NCBI RefSeq assembly: GCF_017562075.2
Contig: NC_054082.1
Span: 37,815,942 to 37,879,941, forward strand
DNA: 64,000 nucleotides
Direction of reading: 5' to 3'
Source: Anopheles merus
Taxonomy: Eukaryota; Arthropoda; Insecta; Diptera; Culicidae
Shown here: piece by piece, positions 19,113-31,900 of the stretch
How positions within the stretch are numbered: the first letter of the stretch is position 1
How the letters are laid out: each line of letters opens with the position of its first letter
The notes under the pieces: model-generated
The model's input: only the letters and a program-made list of their open reading frames with translations
Databases searched by the model: none
What the model was told of the DNA's origin: nothing
Made by a program: the position numbers and the translations under genes

Positions 19113-22100
19113 TAATTTATCTCTTCTTGTTGTGATGCATTTTGTTCGTTCATTTTCTTCTCCCGAGCGTTATGATAAATACATTCCACGCTAAGCCGCA
19201 CGCATCAAGCGGTTTCGATTACAAATCCTAAGCACATCTCGCACGCGCCGGGATTTCGATGTACCAGCGTCTCCACTGCGCTCTGCGGCAAGACTCGATT
19301 GTTCGTCGAGACGGCGCGCTACAAATTGAAAAGTAATTTTACCGAAAGAAATTGTACCGTAATTCCCTGGGCCTGATTGGATTACGGTCCTGTTGGCTGA
19401 TTTTGCGACGTCGTAAAGCGGGCGCAACACACACACACACACACACACACACATTGGATGCACTTGCATGCCATGCGAGAGGGAACTTACCGTCACGTCG
19501 TGCTTTTACTTACCATCGGGCAACATGTTCTTACAGTGTCTGGGCAGCCAGCTTGATGCATCACTACAGTGCGGTACGCAATTTGTGATTTATGGTAAAA
19601 CCGATGGACGAGGACGTTCTAAAGAGGGTTGATAGTGAGTTTAGACTCTATGTGTCCAAAAAATAAGGCAACATTTGATCTCAAACAACGCTCATCAAAG
19701 AAATTGGCGGATTGTTGTGTTTTTATTGTGTTTATTTATTGTACTCGTTGCGCTGTAACCATTTTTCTGCTGGGGATTGTTGAGAATGGTGCGAAAAGCC
19801 TTTGGTGATATAACAACGTCGAATTGTTTTACAAATGGCCCAATTTTTTACAGCATTCCTAAATGACCGTGAATGTGCACGATTTCGGGTTCAGTCGAGA
19901 TTTCACACGTTTCAAGCGTGAGATTGATGGATTTCCAGGACTAGGACCAGGACCTAACATACAGTATTTTTTGTAAATTTTACATTGTAAAAATAATATT
20001 ATTTATTAATAAAAAAAGTGTAGATGTAGTGCGTGTTAAGAAGCAAACAGTTGTAAAAGTTGCAAAATTGTATAAATCAACACGTAACAAAATATCACGC
20101 TTTCCACAATTTTTTAACGGCATCTTGAAGGCCTTGTCAGACGAATACTGTTTAAAAGTAAACCAACTTTTTTTTTGTGAATTACTTTTCACAAGCATAG
20201 CAAATTGTTAAGAGTGTCTCTAATTATTATTCGGTATTGAATTAGTAAGACTACAAACCAAAAGGTAAAATTACAATTTTATTTGTTGTAGTTATACCAC
20301 TTTTTCCAATGGTGAGCATGGCACTGTACGGTGGACTGTGACAGTACTGGTATTGGTTGCAACACGTTCAGCTTCCCGAAGAATCCCTTCCCGTCCCTTT
20401 GTGTGTACGAAACTCAACTGCCACCGATACAACCGGGGTAATGCACCTCACCTCAGAGTAACTGGCAACAGTGCACTGAAACCGGTGCAACCTCGACGAC
20501 GACGACTCGACCATCCCCTATCCCGGTGGCGTACAGCAGGACGCAACCGACGGTTGTACCGAAAGCGATTGAAACATTTTGTATTCTAAGCCATGTTTGA
20601 AGCTTAGCTAAGTCGCTACGGATGAGCTTTGGTGGCTGGCTAGCTGGGTGGGTAGACGGGGTAGAGCGTTGGTGGGTTGTTGCATTTTCTCTTGAACGTT
20701 ACCGCCCGAACGACGCCCGGTGTTTGTGTGACGAAAGACGCAAAGCAAACCGCTGTGGGATGCTATGTCAGCAAGACGGTGCGCACAGAGCGGCGGTACA
20801 CGTAGCGCTGTTGGTTATTTTTGGAATGCTTTTACTGCTGAAGCACAGAACTGCAGTCACCGGGCAAGGGGAAAGCGACGACGATGGACCTGGCCGGATG
20901 AGAAGTCTAGTGAGAAAAAATCGATATTCTTCTAGAGCCAGGCTCATCCATCTGCAGAATCCGAGGTTCCGTGGTGAAACTAAATACCGAAAACTTGCCC
21001 GCTTCGAGAGTGGGAAGGAAGATTAGGAAGCTGCACGAATCGATATGAAGCGTAATTTGTGCCGTTGACGTCGACCTGGTGGGAAAGGTCCTTGTCTAAC
21101 CACGAGCCGGGTTATGGTGCGTGTGTGTGTGTGTAGGTTTGTGCATGTGACTAAGACAGAAGAAGTTTGTTGTAGCGAAAATGAATCCTCACTCAAGCGG
21201 TACATGGTTGCCGCTGGTGTTGTTGTGTAGTTTCGTTCGTTGTTGCAATTATACGTATGCCCGCCTTTAGCCTTGCGTCGGACGGAGTGAGAACAGCAGC
21301 AGTTCGCTTACCGTTCTTCTGCCGCTCTCGAGATAGGGTTGGCAAAATTATTGGCCAGTTGTGCATGAAGAACTACAAACCGGTATCCCTCTGCCGGGCC
21401 CCATTATCCGGGTGGATAAAAGCGAAGGGAAGCCACCGTGGTGAGTTGTTGTCTCATTGTTGCTTTGCTTTAATTCAACCTGGCGTAGGAAGTCTTGTGC
21501 TGCTTCGTAGCCGATTGGATGTGGGTTTTTGTGCTACTTTTGCTTCTGTAGTTAGTATGGCTAAAGCAAGTTAGTATCGTGGGTAGGTCTGACTGTCGCC
21601 AAATGTAGGCACTGTTGCGACGACTTGAAGGTTCGGTGATTCAATTAGTGCATGGAAGTCAATTCCCTCCATCGTGCCGTAATGCCATCCGGTGTATGAC
21701 GGCACATTACGTCCTACATGAAGTGAAGAAGCTAAGAATTTGGTGTCGTTTGTCAACGCAACGCCGGGTTAATTGTGTGTGTGTGTGTGTTCTTTCATTT
21801 TCGGACACAATAAGCTTTCAATCACATCCTACACTCAAGCGCGATGTAATAGAGTTGACAACACAGCAGGGATATCCTTTCACACAGACAGTACTGCAAC
21901 ACGTACCTACGTATTCCTAATGGTTGGCGCATTGATTTCGCTCTTTTTTTCCCCGGCTACCGCATTCATCCATTTCCAAGCAAAACACGTTGCAAAGCAA
22001 AGGACGTTTTAGCATTTCCTTTGCCGTTGTTGGTTAAGTGTTTTTAAAACACACTCTCGGGCCCATTCAGCAGTCGATTTTGTGTAGTGCGAGGAGGGGT

Positions 22101-25100
22101 GGGTAGCCCGGTATAATGTCGTAATATCGTTGAGTGGTAACGTGCTTTGCAAAAAGTCGAATCGAATGGCGATGAGTCAGGATCGCCCCGTGTTTGCAGT
22201 GGTGCCGTGCGGGGGCTTAGGGTCCGGGTGAAAATAGATGCAAATTGACGGATGTATCATTCCGCCGATGGCCGGATGATGGGATTATGTAATTTAATTC
22301 CGCAAACCGTATCGATGGCCGTATCGGGTTCGGCAAACGGTTGATCGAAGATGAGATGAAAGAAGCTCGATGAATTCTTTTGCTGTGTGCATGTGTGTGT
22401 GTGTGTTTGCGTGTGTGTGAGGTTGAGGTAACAGTCAACAGTGCCATGGGACGATCGGTTGAATTGAATTGAAATTTAGAACCGACCGGTCCTGCCTGAA
22501 TACTAATGGGAGTGTGTCGGGTCGGGCGACAGGGCTAGCTGGTTGGTAGTGGCCACACAGGGTGGACGGGGGTGAACGTTGTTGAGTGAAAATATTATTG
22601 AATCATTTGACAAAACTGGTTCCCCCGTGAGAGTGGAGTGGAAACATATTTGTCATGAAGATAGTAACTTTGTAAATTAAAGTGAACCGTTTGATGAATA
22701 AGCAGACTGGCATTGGATAGTATTATGGTGTGCTTGCAGATTGTATTAGAGTTGGATTACATTTTTGTCGTTGTTTTTATTTTATTTCCATAGATTATTT
22801 AAACCCACGAGATGCTTTTTACTAAAAAATTCAGGCTAAAATATTTTATGAAAATATAAATAATATTAAACATATTTCAAAGGAAATATGTAATGAAACT
22901 CAGTTTCACATATGTTTTTTTCATACTACTTACATAAAAGTTCTACAATTTAAACAATTTAAAAATGTAAAGTCTACAAAACAACATACATTTTTAACTG
23001 GTTTGTCTTTTGATAAATTTTATTTGATTTGATCGTTTGTAAATGTTATTTTAGTTTACTTCAGTTGATACAGTCAATTCTATAGATCAATGTATTACTG
23101 TAATAATAATAAATATTCACATGAATGAAATAATTAATAAGATATTAAAATGAGTTTTATATGTATTCCTTCAGAATATTTTATTAACAGTATCTAATTT
23201 TCTCATCTACTAGCTCATGTTCTCGGTTCGTTGGTATGCCAGTAAAAGTGTGTCAAACGGTCGCATAAGCAAGTTTTACTGATTGAACTGTTTTTATATC
23301 GTTATCTGCTAGATAAAAACAAAGTAAACAGTTTGTGACCGGTGGTTGATGTTTTCCCTCTGGTGGCGTCTTGAAATCTTACAAAGCTTGGGCTCCTCTC
23401 GACTCGCAAAAGTTTGCATAAAATCACAAACGAAAAGAAAAGCAACAACCGTATGAAAACAGCACGGCACTCCGGCAACAGCCGGTCGTCTGTTGAGGTG
23501 GTCCAGAGTATGTTTCCATTCCCTGCCATGCGGAAATTTGTTGAAAGGTGGAGCGTTGCATTGCCCGGACGAAGCTGGTGGTGGTGAGAGTTTCTTCGTA
23601 TAAAATTGTACAGTTATCACATTGGTGAAGCAAGGTAGTTTTTATTTCCCTGGCTTCGTTTGGTTCCTTTGCCTTGCATTTTCCCTCCCCTTTTCACTCT
23701 CCACGCACCGATAGAAGGAAACGTACCAAAAATTTATTGTCACACTGGATTGCCAGTGCCGTTCCTCCGCCTCGCCACAGACGGTGCGACTAAACGTTCA
23801 TTTACATATGGCAAGTTATCAGTATTCCAGGGATGCAGTGAAACAGTTTAGTCTTGCGTCTTGCAAAGCGGTGACCGACGGAGCTCCATCCCGGCGAAGA
23901 AAAGAAGCAAACCCACCAGCAACTACGGGAACTGGGAGTGATTGTAATAAATCTCTGAGAGCGTCCTCGACGTACGTACGGGAAAAGGACGATGCAGCCC
24001 ACGGTGTGTTGGTACGGCGGTTCGTTCACCGAGCTACGGCAGTGTCCTCGGTCGGTCGGTTCGGCATCGGCGGGTAGGAAGAAGACCGCTAAGTTCAGTG
24101 CACGCTGAGGGCCACACTTGAGCGAGGAAACGGTAAGGATCATCAACATTAAAAAGCATGAGCATCCGCACCGTACTTGTCACGCGTGTGGCCCTTTTGC
24201 GCGTCTTCCACCACGAGTCCCAATCCCACCTCCCCATCCCCCTCAACCCAGCACACGACGGGTTGCGATGGTGGTGGTAAGGCACGTTCACTTATGCTTT
24301 TTAAGCACCATCACCGACATTTGCTCGTGCGCTTGGGTTTTTTGTGTGTGTATGTGTGTAGATGTTGTATGCGCTGGTTCTCTTTTCCTTCTGTCCTTCT
24401 GTTGTTTGTGTTGCGCCGGTGGCAATGTGTGAGCGGTCGGAAAATGGTTTAAATATTTAATGATTATATTTAACTCTCGAGTGCGCGCTACCCCGGCGGG
24501 GAGGTGGACGCTGTAAGGGAAAGAACGTCCGCAGAACGTGACGTGGTGGTCAGTCGGGGATGAGTAGGATGACAGCAAGCAGCAATCGGCATACGGGAGT
24601 CTGGAGTGCGGCGCCGCAGGTATTACTTTGCTCGCCATCTTTGCTCCGCGTGTGATGGGAGCTTTTGTTGGCGAGTGCTTCTTCTCCTTGCACCCGCCAG
24701 CTAAATGCTGTCCTAGATAATCGCTGCTGACGGTCTTGCAACCGAAACATGGCAAGACAGTAAGTAGTCAATCTTATAGTGCTGGAAAGCGTTGGTGCGA
24801 ACAGAGACAAACACATGTCGGCGAGGAGAGTGTGTGTGTGTGTGCTTTTTCCCACAATGCGAATTCTTTTGAATGATGCATTTTGCAATTCTTTTCAATG
24901 AAGGAAACAAATGAAACATACTGTGTATATGTGCTTAAATGAAGAATACGAGCAACACCTGTCATATAATGATGTTTCATTTGCATGAATGAGACATTTT
25001 ATGTAATAGTAGTTTGTAATTTGTGTAATCTTAAGGTAATATAAGCTTAATTATGATGTGAACATGCTGGGTGGTTATGTTTGAGAAGCAGTTGGTAGTT

Positions 25101-25440
25101 GACGATTGTGTACTCACAGGGAAAATACAACCAAACCGGCTCAAACAAACCGGCGAGGTTGTTCTCGGCTGTTTACCATAATACTCAAAAGGCCTTTTGT
25201 GCAGTAAACTCTGAATAAGATCGAATGTGAGGGACCAGACATAAGGTGTTTATTTTACCCTTCAATGAATTTAAGAACATAATAGGTGGTTTAAACTCTA
25301 ACCGTCAATAATATAATTGCTTGAACCTATTTAATAGTGCTTTAGCGGGTTTTGTGTCGTATTGGATCTAGTGATGAACATGACTTTATCGATGGAATTC
25401 AAATAGTAAAAAATTATAGGCAAGTCGTTAGCTCATTTCT
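19113..25440. other. Non-coding region
   Basis: Holds a (CA)n run at 19427-19453, shorter TG/CA runs near 21120-21134, 21775-21790, 22394-22420 and 24828-24843, and an AT-rich block at 22640-23310. The GC-moderate blocks 20300-22600 and 23330-24900 give many short overlapping ORFs on both strands, none with recognisable domains. Confidence 0.45.
19427..19453. repeat. (CA)n microsatellite
   Basis: About 13 uninterrupted AC units. Confidence 0.9.
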
Positions 25441-25444
25441 TTTT

Positions 25445-25680
25445 GGATTCTTCTTCTTCTTCTTTGGCACAACAACCGGTGTCGGTCAAGGCCTGCCTGT
25501 ACCCACTAGTGAAGTGAGCTTGGCTTTCAGTGACTTATTATTGTTACCATAGCAGGATAGCCAGTCCTACGTATGGGGGCACGGTATATTCGGGCATGTT
25601 GTTGGGGGCACGGAACCCATGACGGGCATGTTGTTAAGTCGTTCGAGTTGACGACTGTACCACCAGACCGGACCCTCTTT
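25445..25680 (-). mobile_element. tRNA-derived SINE copy, minus strand
   Basis: Read on the minus strand, it begins with a GGTGGTACAGTCGTC A-box-like segment (about 25672-25650). Next is GGGTTCCGTGCC, close to a B-box (about 25618-25607). It ends in a GAAGAAGAAG tail (25451-25463 region) after GGTTGTTGTGCCAAA. The segment GGGCATGTTGTT with GGGGGCACGG occurs twice in tandem inside it. This is the typical layout of Anopheles SINE200-type repeats. Confidence 0.7.
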
Positions 25681-25839
25681 TTGGATTACAGTTGCCATAT
25701 TTATGGAGGATAAATAAATGAAAATAAAATAAATAAACTAAATAATGAAAAATGCGATTGATCATTGATTGATCATAAGTAAACGTTATTGAAAAAGAAC
25801 TGTCAAACGTATTAAAATAAAGTAGAACTGGTCGTGATC

Positions 25840-25975
25840 GAAAAATTATTTCACCTCAAAGAACCTGTCGCGACGGACGAAGCTGACGAAGGCGCGAGAC
25901 CGCGAGCGGTTTCGGACACTCCTGAGGTAGGCCAAGAACGCAAAGCGGGTGTAGCGCATGATAAGTAAGTAAGTG
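25840..25975 (+). pseudogene. 3' end of a dead non-LTR retrotransposon (C-terminus of ORF2)
   Basis: One frame reads TKLTKARDRERFRTLLR, a stop, then AKNAKRV and a second stop, then a (TAAG)n tail (TAAGTAAGTAAG). A DRxRFRxLLRxAKxAKR end just before a short tandem tail is a form I associate with insect non-LTR ORF2 C-termini. The in-frame TAG may have arisen from CAG. The copy is 5'-truncated and inert. Family assignment is inference. Confidence 0.45.
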
Positions 25976-28900
25976 AGTGGTCGTGGCTTTTAGGTCTTGC
26001 TGTGTATTTGTACTATATGAGAAATCAGTCCTGGATGTGTTTTTAACGACTGTAAAACGGGACCTTTTTATCTACTAGCCACTGAAAGTTACACCATACG
26101 CAAGACGGTGTAGGTTTTTAGACAAACAGATCTTTTCGGAGATAATTTTCATACAATCTACCTACATAGATGCAGCTCACACAAACAAACACACATACAC
26201 ATACAAACAATCAAGCCAACTTTTATTCTACGACTGCCATTAATCTGTCAAACTTTCTCAAACAGCTACATCTCGAAAATCTTCCTACTCGCCGCTTAGT
26301 ACGAGCTAAATGAGGGCGTAAAAAGCACAACAGCCCAAACATCCGCCAGCTTCCTGTGTGGCTTTTCGAGCAGCAAACATAATAAGGCATTGCTATTAGC
26401 TACCTCCCACGGGGGCATTTACTCACCTAATGGTTGCATCAGATAGCGGAACCGGCCATTTAAACTCCAACCGATGTCGAGAACTTTCACCGACATAGAC
26501 ACAAACACACACATGCTTTATATTTTTCCGGCACAAAACCAGTGCACACCCACTCCCGCCTTCGTACGTTGAAGCAAAGAAGCTGAAGCGTTAAAAAGCA
26601 GGCAGTAATTGAAACGAAATAAAATTACGTCGAAATTATTGATAAACAACACGGTTGTTTTGGAACAGTGTTAGCTGGCTAGAAACGAATGGAGCGGCAT
26701 CCCTTTCAATCCCTACAATGTTCTACAGCGAACGAACTACACACACACACACACACACTCACTCACCTACACGAAGAATTCTATGTTTTTGCTCGTGCCG
26801 GTTGTCTCGCGTGGGAAAAGAAAATATTTTTCTTACGTTTGTTTGCCTCTACGGGGTGTGCGATGGCACTGGCACTCCTCCTTTCCCTCACGCCCCGTGC
26901 TCTGCCTCACACCGGCGCAGGACTTGTGGGTGGGTTAGATTACGTTTCGTGATTGTTTCCCGGTTAATTATCCGGCTTGTTATTATTCTGCTGGCATCAA
27001 AAGACGATGCGATCTTACCCGGACGCTCATAAGCACATTCACCGCCGGATGATAAGACCGCCCGCGTTGTTGTGCGGTGTGTATGTGGATGTGTGTGAGT
27101 GTGTGCGCGAGTGTTTTGTTTGGTTAGCAGTCGCATCCCGTTTTCAGGTGCTTAGTACGGTACGGGCTTGCGAGTTTGTCGCTTGTTTTACCTTTTTCTT
27201 GCTTCCTCGTGCCCGTACAAATTGAAGAACGTTTCACTACACTCGGAGCGGGAGGGTTGTTTCTCTTCCTTTCGGCGGCATGAGGGCCGCTCAGGGTACT
27301 CGTCTTGTGGAGGTTTAGTTTCGATTTCGATGCGCGATGGCGTGCTCGGAGTAGATTACCTTCTAAAGTGGCGGAAAAATAGTGGCAGGCGAACGCGAAC
27401 GTGATCACTGCCGTCGGACCACTTCACACTGTTGTGGAGGGATGGTATAAAAAATCGAAACGAAATGAAAAGAAAAAAATGCTTGGAATAAAAAGGCAAA
27501 GCGAAGGCACAACCAATGGCCGCCACACTCGCTGGATGAAGGAAGGCAATTCTGTCCGCGGAAACTCTTGAGAAGCGTCCGAACCGAGGCTTCGCCGGCC
27601 CCATGCGAGCACAAACTCTCCACTCAGCTGGCCAATAACAATGGCCCCCAATAATGTTATCATTTGAAGGCATTTCGAGCTGGCCGCCCCGTTGTACGTG
27701 CCCTATTGGACTATCCCGGAAGGTGCAATTTGGCCGATTGCTTATGGGCTGGCTGGAAACGATTTAAGCGAACGGTTGTTTCCAATAATCCAATACAATA
27801 ATATCCAATCAGTCGTGCTCCAGCGGACCGGGCCAAAATGCAGCTACACATGAAATCATATTTAATGGTGGAAGCGGGCTAGAAAGGTATGGTTTTATGG
27901 ACTGCTGTCGTGTACCGAGCTTGGTATGGCGGGTGCGCAATGCGGCTCTTCACTTTCTCTTGGCGGACGCATGGAAACGTGTCCTCGCGTGTTCATTGGC
28001 TTTCCCTCCTTAACTCCCCCTGGCGGCACACGGTGTGACATCTTTTTTGTTTTTTAAGGCCCTATTTGCTGAGAGCCGGAGGAAACACAAGGTAAACAAA
28101 ACGGGATCGTTAATGGATTGTGACGAAACGTCGACGCCATGGTGAGGAGGAGCCTATTTCGGTGAATCCATGGCACAATCAATCCCCACGCTCAGTGGGA
28201 GATTGCTGGCGCGGGAGAAAAGCTGCGGGTGTCGATAATCCGGTGTGCAGGTCGGTTAGCCTGGTAAGAGGTTTTCACGCAATGGTGGCGGTGGCTAAAG
28301 AGAGATAGAGCAAAAAAAAAACGTTTTCCCCATCAGGCGCTGTTCCGGTTGAAGTAGTTTGGTTAATCTGTTTGCGTTCGGTTATTAAATCATCCTTCAA
28401 GCGGTACGAACACGGGGCAGTGAACACACGAGCCACCGACACGAAACAAAGCAAAAAAGAAAGATACACACCGAACCGAAACAAACAACTGGCGGGCGTG
28501 TACAGAGGTCCGGTTGCAAAGGGAAACAGTGTGGGCTCCAGCTTTTGGGCGGAAAGCCGGATACAGCTTGCTCCCAGGCTTGCAGGTAGGAGCGATGGGG
28601 ATAGCGTTGGAAGAGAGAGGCAAGTGCACGAAAGCAAAAAATGGTACCACCTCTTAACGCTTGCCAAAACGGTGGTAAATCATGCACACGGAATGGAACG
28701 GATTTTTCCGAATTCCCCCCCCATGCATCGTGATTGATGAGCGGTGATTTGTGCCGTACCGTGTCGAGCGAGGGCTGCTTTCGCTCTATTTATTTAGCCC
28801 TGCCCAGCACACGTCCACCGTACAGCCAACCCCCACCGACTCGCCCGGTCGGAGGGTGTGCCGTTCGACCACGGCCCACGGGTTTGTCCTGTCACTGAAA

Positions 28901-31900
28901 GCAGGGGGGTATTTCGGGATTTTGGCCAATGAGGAGCCCGCTGTCAAAAAGCGGCATGGTGAAGCGGCACCACTCACCAGGATGGCACGTTTTCGCTTTC
29001 TGCGTGAGCAGGTCGGGGGGTTGCAGTGGTCGTGCTGATGATGGACAACAGGCGAACGCAACCAGTCGGGTCGGGAAGCGCGGTGCTACAGCTCGGTGGA
29101 TTAGGGCTGTGATAAACCATGGATTTACGCTTTTACATTGTCGGTTTGGGACAAATCGAAACAAATCAATTGAAGGTTCGGTTTGCTCACCCATCCGGTC
29201 CCTTGTGGGTTTATCTATGTGAAAGCTTCGCTTGAAAGCGCTTAGCCACTCGATGAGTGCTGATTGATTGTGGTGCATAGGCGATGCGCTTTGGTGGTGA
29301 TTATGGGAAATGTCAGCGATTAGAGGGGAGGGATTTAAAATTCCGTTAGCAGGATGGTAAACTCATTACGTGGCTTTATTGACGTGGGAGCAAATTAGTA
29401 CTTTAGTTTTGAGTAATAGAGAGGAAAGGTCCTCTAGAAAATAGAATTTATTACATGTAATATATTATTTTTAAGTTGTCTAGTACTCTTTATGAACCAT
29501 TTAAGTTAAGTGCCGTAAATTCTTTTAAACATAGGATATTGATAAAAGTCTAAAAGTTGTAAATGAAGTTTTTAGTCAATTGATACGCGCGTCAATCCAA
29601 TGACACAAAGCTTTCACACTGTTTTTTGTTAACACATGCTTCGCACCGCATATTTTAGACACAGCTTATCTGTTATCGACTTGGATGTTGTCTGTTCTCT
29701 GTACGCTTTATGTGCTGCAACATGTCCTACAGCTATGGATCTAAAAATACTTAACACTTCATGGTTTGGATCTGCATAACATCATTTTTGGTTCGATGGA
29801 AAACAAATTAGCAAATCGTTCGTGCATGCACAAGCCAGAAGCTGTGGCATCGTGTGTGCGGAAAATATGGAACCCAATAACACGTTCTGCATCAACATGC
29901 TCCAATTTCGTTGGATAAACGCTTCCCACCGCATGGTTTTTCTCCCGCCGCTCTGGTAGGATATGTGTATATGTGCCTATCTGTCCTCATAACCACTCGA
30001 TACATGTCATGCTACAAGGTTCGAAAATAGAGCAGGAATTTTGAATATATTTACCCCGCTGCTCACACATTTTGACCCTTTCGATGGAGGCGCCTGGTGG
30101 CTGAGCAGAGTGGCTCGAACGTGTAGATGGAGATGCCCGGTAGTTTACTCGCTTGGTGTACAGGTGGTAGGTCAGTATGCTGCAAAAGGTTGTTTTTTTA
30201 TAGAACTAGTCCGATGTGTGTCGATCGGTTGTATATAGGTGCGTTAAATGTATACCTTTTCACTAGGTTGCTGCAGTGACCTTGCTTGGGAAAACATATT
30301 CATGACTACATGATGTTGGTAAGCTGTTATGATACTTAGAAATATGTTTGAACTTAAAGTATGTTTGATACATAGAAATATGTATTCCACGGAATCTTTG
30401 TGGAATAAAAACATGCGATGTAACATATTTTTGTATTGTGACAACAATGGTGTGATTTTAAAATCTCAAACTAGTCGTTCTTAGTTAGTTTTGTATGTAG
30501 ACGATTTATGTAAAGCACTCTTTATCGAAGATATTACATAGTTGGCATTAATCATATCGTGTTAGAAAATTATTATATGTATTAAAATAAAATAAAATAC
30601 TTTGATAAGCACTTTGATTTTGTCAAAGAATATAAACAAAAAACAAAATCACACATAGTAGAGTGTCTGACGACTCAAGTGAATTTTTTTTATATTTTTT
30701 ACTTACCCGCATGTTTACCTTCCCGATATGTATGTAATATATATATATATATATATGCATGTATTTCCAAACAATACAAACAATTGACACTCTAGGCTTG
30801 TTACAACAAATGGTAGGACGGTTGTGTGCCATCTTATGTATTGTGAAGTAATTGGTATTGAGTTGTTGGTCAGTGATATCCTGCCATTACAATTAGAGTA
30901 GTTCTTCACTATTCTTTTTCTAGTTATGCGTGTTGAACTTTATGATTTTGATATGTTTTACGAATTGTAAAACAGAAGAAAAAAAATATATATCCTGTCA
31001 CGAAGGGAGCAAACGAGCTATGTCAGTCGTTTACACAATTCTTCCGATACGTTCTGCAATCGTACTACTCTACCACTCACACACAGTCCCGTATGTGAAC
31101 TTTTTATAATCTCACTTAATCTTTCACCTTTCATTCCAATGCCGAAAACATCGATAGTCAGGTACGCTCCCGTAGGTGAGCACTTTTGCATCCTCGCAAA
31201 TGTGTCACACGTGAAGGAACAACCTAGGAACGTACCGCACCGACTGCCGAGTCTTTTCCAATCTTTCAAGCAGCAATCAAGACCATCCGTCCATCACATT
31301 CGATGAACTTGGATTGCCCGTGGCAACTTTTTCAATTTAACTTCCAAACGATTTCGTCAGCTTCTTGTGTCACCATCGCACACCCACACCTTGGTTCTGG
31401 CCGTTGCTCTGGTCGTCTGTCACTGGCCAAAGTTTTGCTGAAGCAAAATCGAAGAATTCAATAATCATCTCGAAAAGTCATGCATGGCGTATGACGGGAG
31501 GATGGAGAGCCGGTGCTGCTAAAGACGCCCTGCATGATACTGCCAAATTTGCTGCCCCGTGCCGTACTTTCGTAGTCGTACTTTCGAATCGTGACGCTGA
31601 TGCTGAAAATAAAAGTTTTCCGTCACGTCCTGCCCGAGAGTGAAAGCTGATCATTAGAAGGGTGAACAAGCTTCTGGGCGCTGCTCATACTACAGCTGCT
31701 CGTCCCTGCCGGTGGCCAAGAATCGTGGAAAAAAGTAAGCTTTTATCTAATTTCCTGCAATAAATTTTCCATTGCCGCCGCCGGATGTGGGCATGGTGGG
31801 AGGAAGCTTCGTCTTCGGCAGAATAGCAATTTGTTCCGGGCAAAAGGCTGACCGAAACGTTGCGCCGCTAACGCTGCGTGCTCGCACATTCTTCCATGGC

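Noticed and set aside
19630..19970. Possible Tc1/mariner remnant (GTGTCCAAAAAATAAGGCAA near 19651)
   Set aside because: One end vaguely resembles such a terminus, but I could find neither the opposite end nor a transposase motif.
30085..30150. tRNA-like string (GGTGGCTGAGCAGAGTGG)
   Set aside because: No acceptor stem or T-loop could be paired around it.
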